From contig CBFIBY010000162.1 in NCBI GenBank assembly GCA_965660955.1, positions 1 to 5,523 of the forward strand: DNA of 5,523 nt. Direction: 5' to 3'. A program made the position numbers and the translations under genes. The DNA comes from UBA2040 sp965660955 (GTDB lineage Bacteria > Bacteroidota > Bacteroidia > Flavobacteriales_D > Crocinitomicaceae). How positions within the stretch are numbered: position 1 is the stretch's first letter; every line of letters starts with the position of its first letter. This document shows positions 5,101 through 5,523 of the stretch, in pieces. Under the pieces are notes generated by a model, which saw nothing but the letters and a program-made list of their open reading frames with translations, was not told the DNA's origin and searched no databases.

Positions 5101-5523
5101 TTTTATAAATCTGTTGGGAAATCATTACCTGTTGAAACGAAAGAGAAAGGTTCAAAATTTATAGGTATGGCTGCTTGTGTAAAAACAGAGGAGGAAGTGA
5201 AATTGAAATTAGAAGAATGGCATCTCGCACATCCGCAAGCTACTCATATATGTTATGCATACCGGATAGGTTTGGAGGGAGAAAATTACCGAGCCAATGA
5301 CGATGGTGAACCAAATAATTCGGCGGGAGCCCCAATACTTGGTCAAATTCTTTCTGCTGAACTTACCAATACTTTAGTTGGTGTTGTTCGCTATTACGGC
5401 GGAACGAAATTGGGGGTTGGAGGTTTAGTGCAAGCCTACAAAGGAGCGGCAAAAGAAGTGTTGGAAGAAGCTGAAGTGATTGAAAATCAGCTCAATGATT
5501 ATTCTCAATTGACCTTTAATTAT
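5089..5523 (+). CDS. yigZ: YigZ/IMPACT-family protein (3' end outside window)
   Basis: The frame is open to the end of the window, giving 145 residues of a protein that usually has about 200. The part seen is the UPF0029/IMPACT N-terminal domain: KGSKFIG (20-26), ATHICYAYRIG (51-61), DDGEPNNSAGAPILGQI (71-87) and VVRYYGGTKLGVGGLVQAY (99-117). These match E. coli YigZ and the domain of eukaryotic IMPACT. The C-terminal DUF1949 domain would lie beyond the edge. The precise role in bacteria is not settled; a link to translation or RNA is suspected from structure. The start is a TTG at 5089; no in-frame ATG exists between the upstream stop (5038-5040) and the KGSKFIG block, and the first ATG (5167) would remove that conserved block. 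A GTG at 5053 is a less likely alternative. It is divergent from the envelope operon, with 39 bases between start codons. Confidence 0.93.
   Translation, partial: MSTQFYKSVGKSLPVETKEKGSKFIGMAACVKTEEEVKLKLEEWHLAHPQATHICYAYRIGLEGENYRANDDGEPNNSAGAPILGQILSAELTNTLVGVVRYYGGTKLGVGGLVQAYKGAAKEVLEEAEVIENQLNDYSQLTFNY

Noticed and set aside
4901..5155. 84-codon - strand frame overlapping the first lipoprotein gene
   Set aside because: It lies out of frame over the lipobox and Cys motif of a clear lipoprotein gene and over the YigZ-family start; no domain features.

Overview
This looks like chromosomal DNA from a member of the Bacteroidota, probably a Flavobacteriales-type organism. The evidence is AT-rich coding sequence, no clear Shine-Dalgarno sites, several lipoproteins with short L-F-T-[AS]-C type lipoboxes, one lipoprotein with an acidic stretch right after the cysteine, and a Cys motif (C-x-N-G...GETGVDCGG-x-C-x-x-C) common in secreted Bacteroidota proteins. 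No rRNA, tRNA, CRISPR array, insertion sequence or integrase is visible.

Left part, + strand (1-1766). The window opens inside a gene for an SPFH/Band 7 membrane protein whose conserved blocks closely resemble the plant hypersensitive-induced-reaction (HIR) branch of the family. A 64-residue protein with two membrane segments follows 36 bases later and is probably co-transcribed. After a short non-coding stretch with two inverted repeats comes a soluble, acidic protein of about 149 residues that I cannot name. It stands alone and has the look of an immunity protein.

Middle and right part, - strand (5049 down to 1832). Four genes are packed head to tail and read like one operon for cell-envelope proteins. 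In transcription order they are a small lipoprotein with the Cys motif, a lipoprotein with barrel-like beta strands, an alpha/beta-hydrolase lipoprotein with an intact catalytic triad, and a membrane-anchored phosphodiester glycosidase (NAGPA domain). The gaps are 8 bases, a 4-base ATGA overlap, and 25 bases. All four products appear to act outside the cytoplasm, so the cluster could modify or trim an envelope or extracellular glycoconjugate or ester. That role is inference. The operon ends tail to tail with the immunity-like gene.

Right edge, + strand (5089-5523). A YigZ/IMPACT-family gene starts, most likely at a TTG codon, divergently from the envelope operon across 39 bases, and runs off the window. 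The best candidate for an undescribed system here is the four-gene envelope operon. The rest is mostly ordinary chromosomal content.
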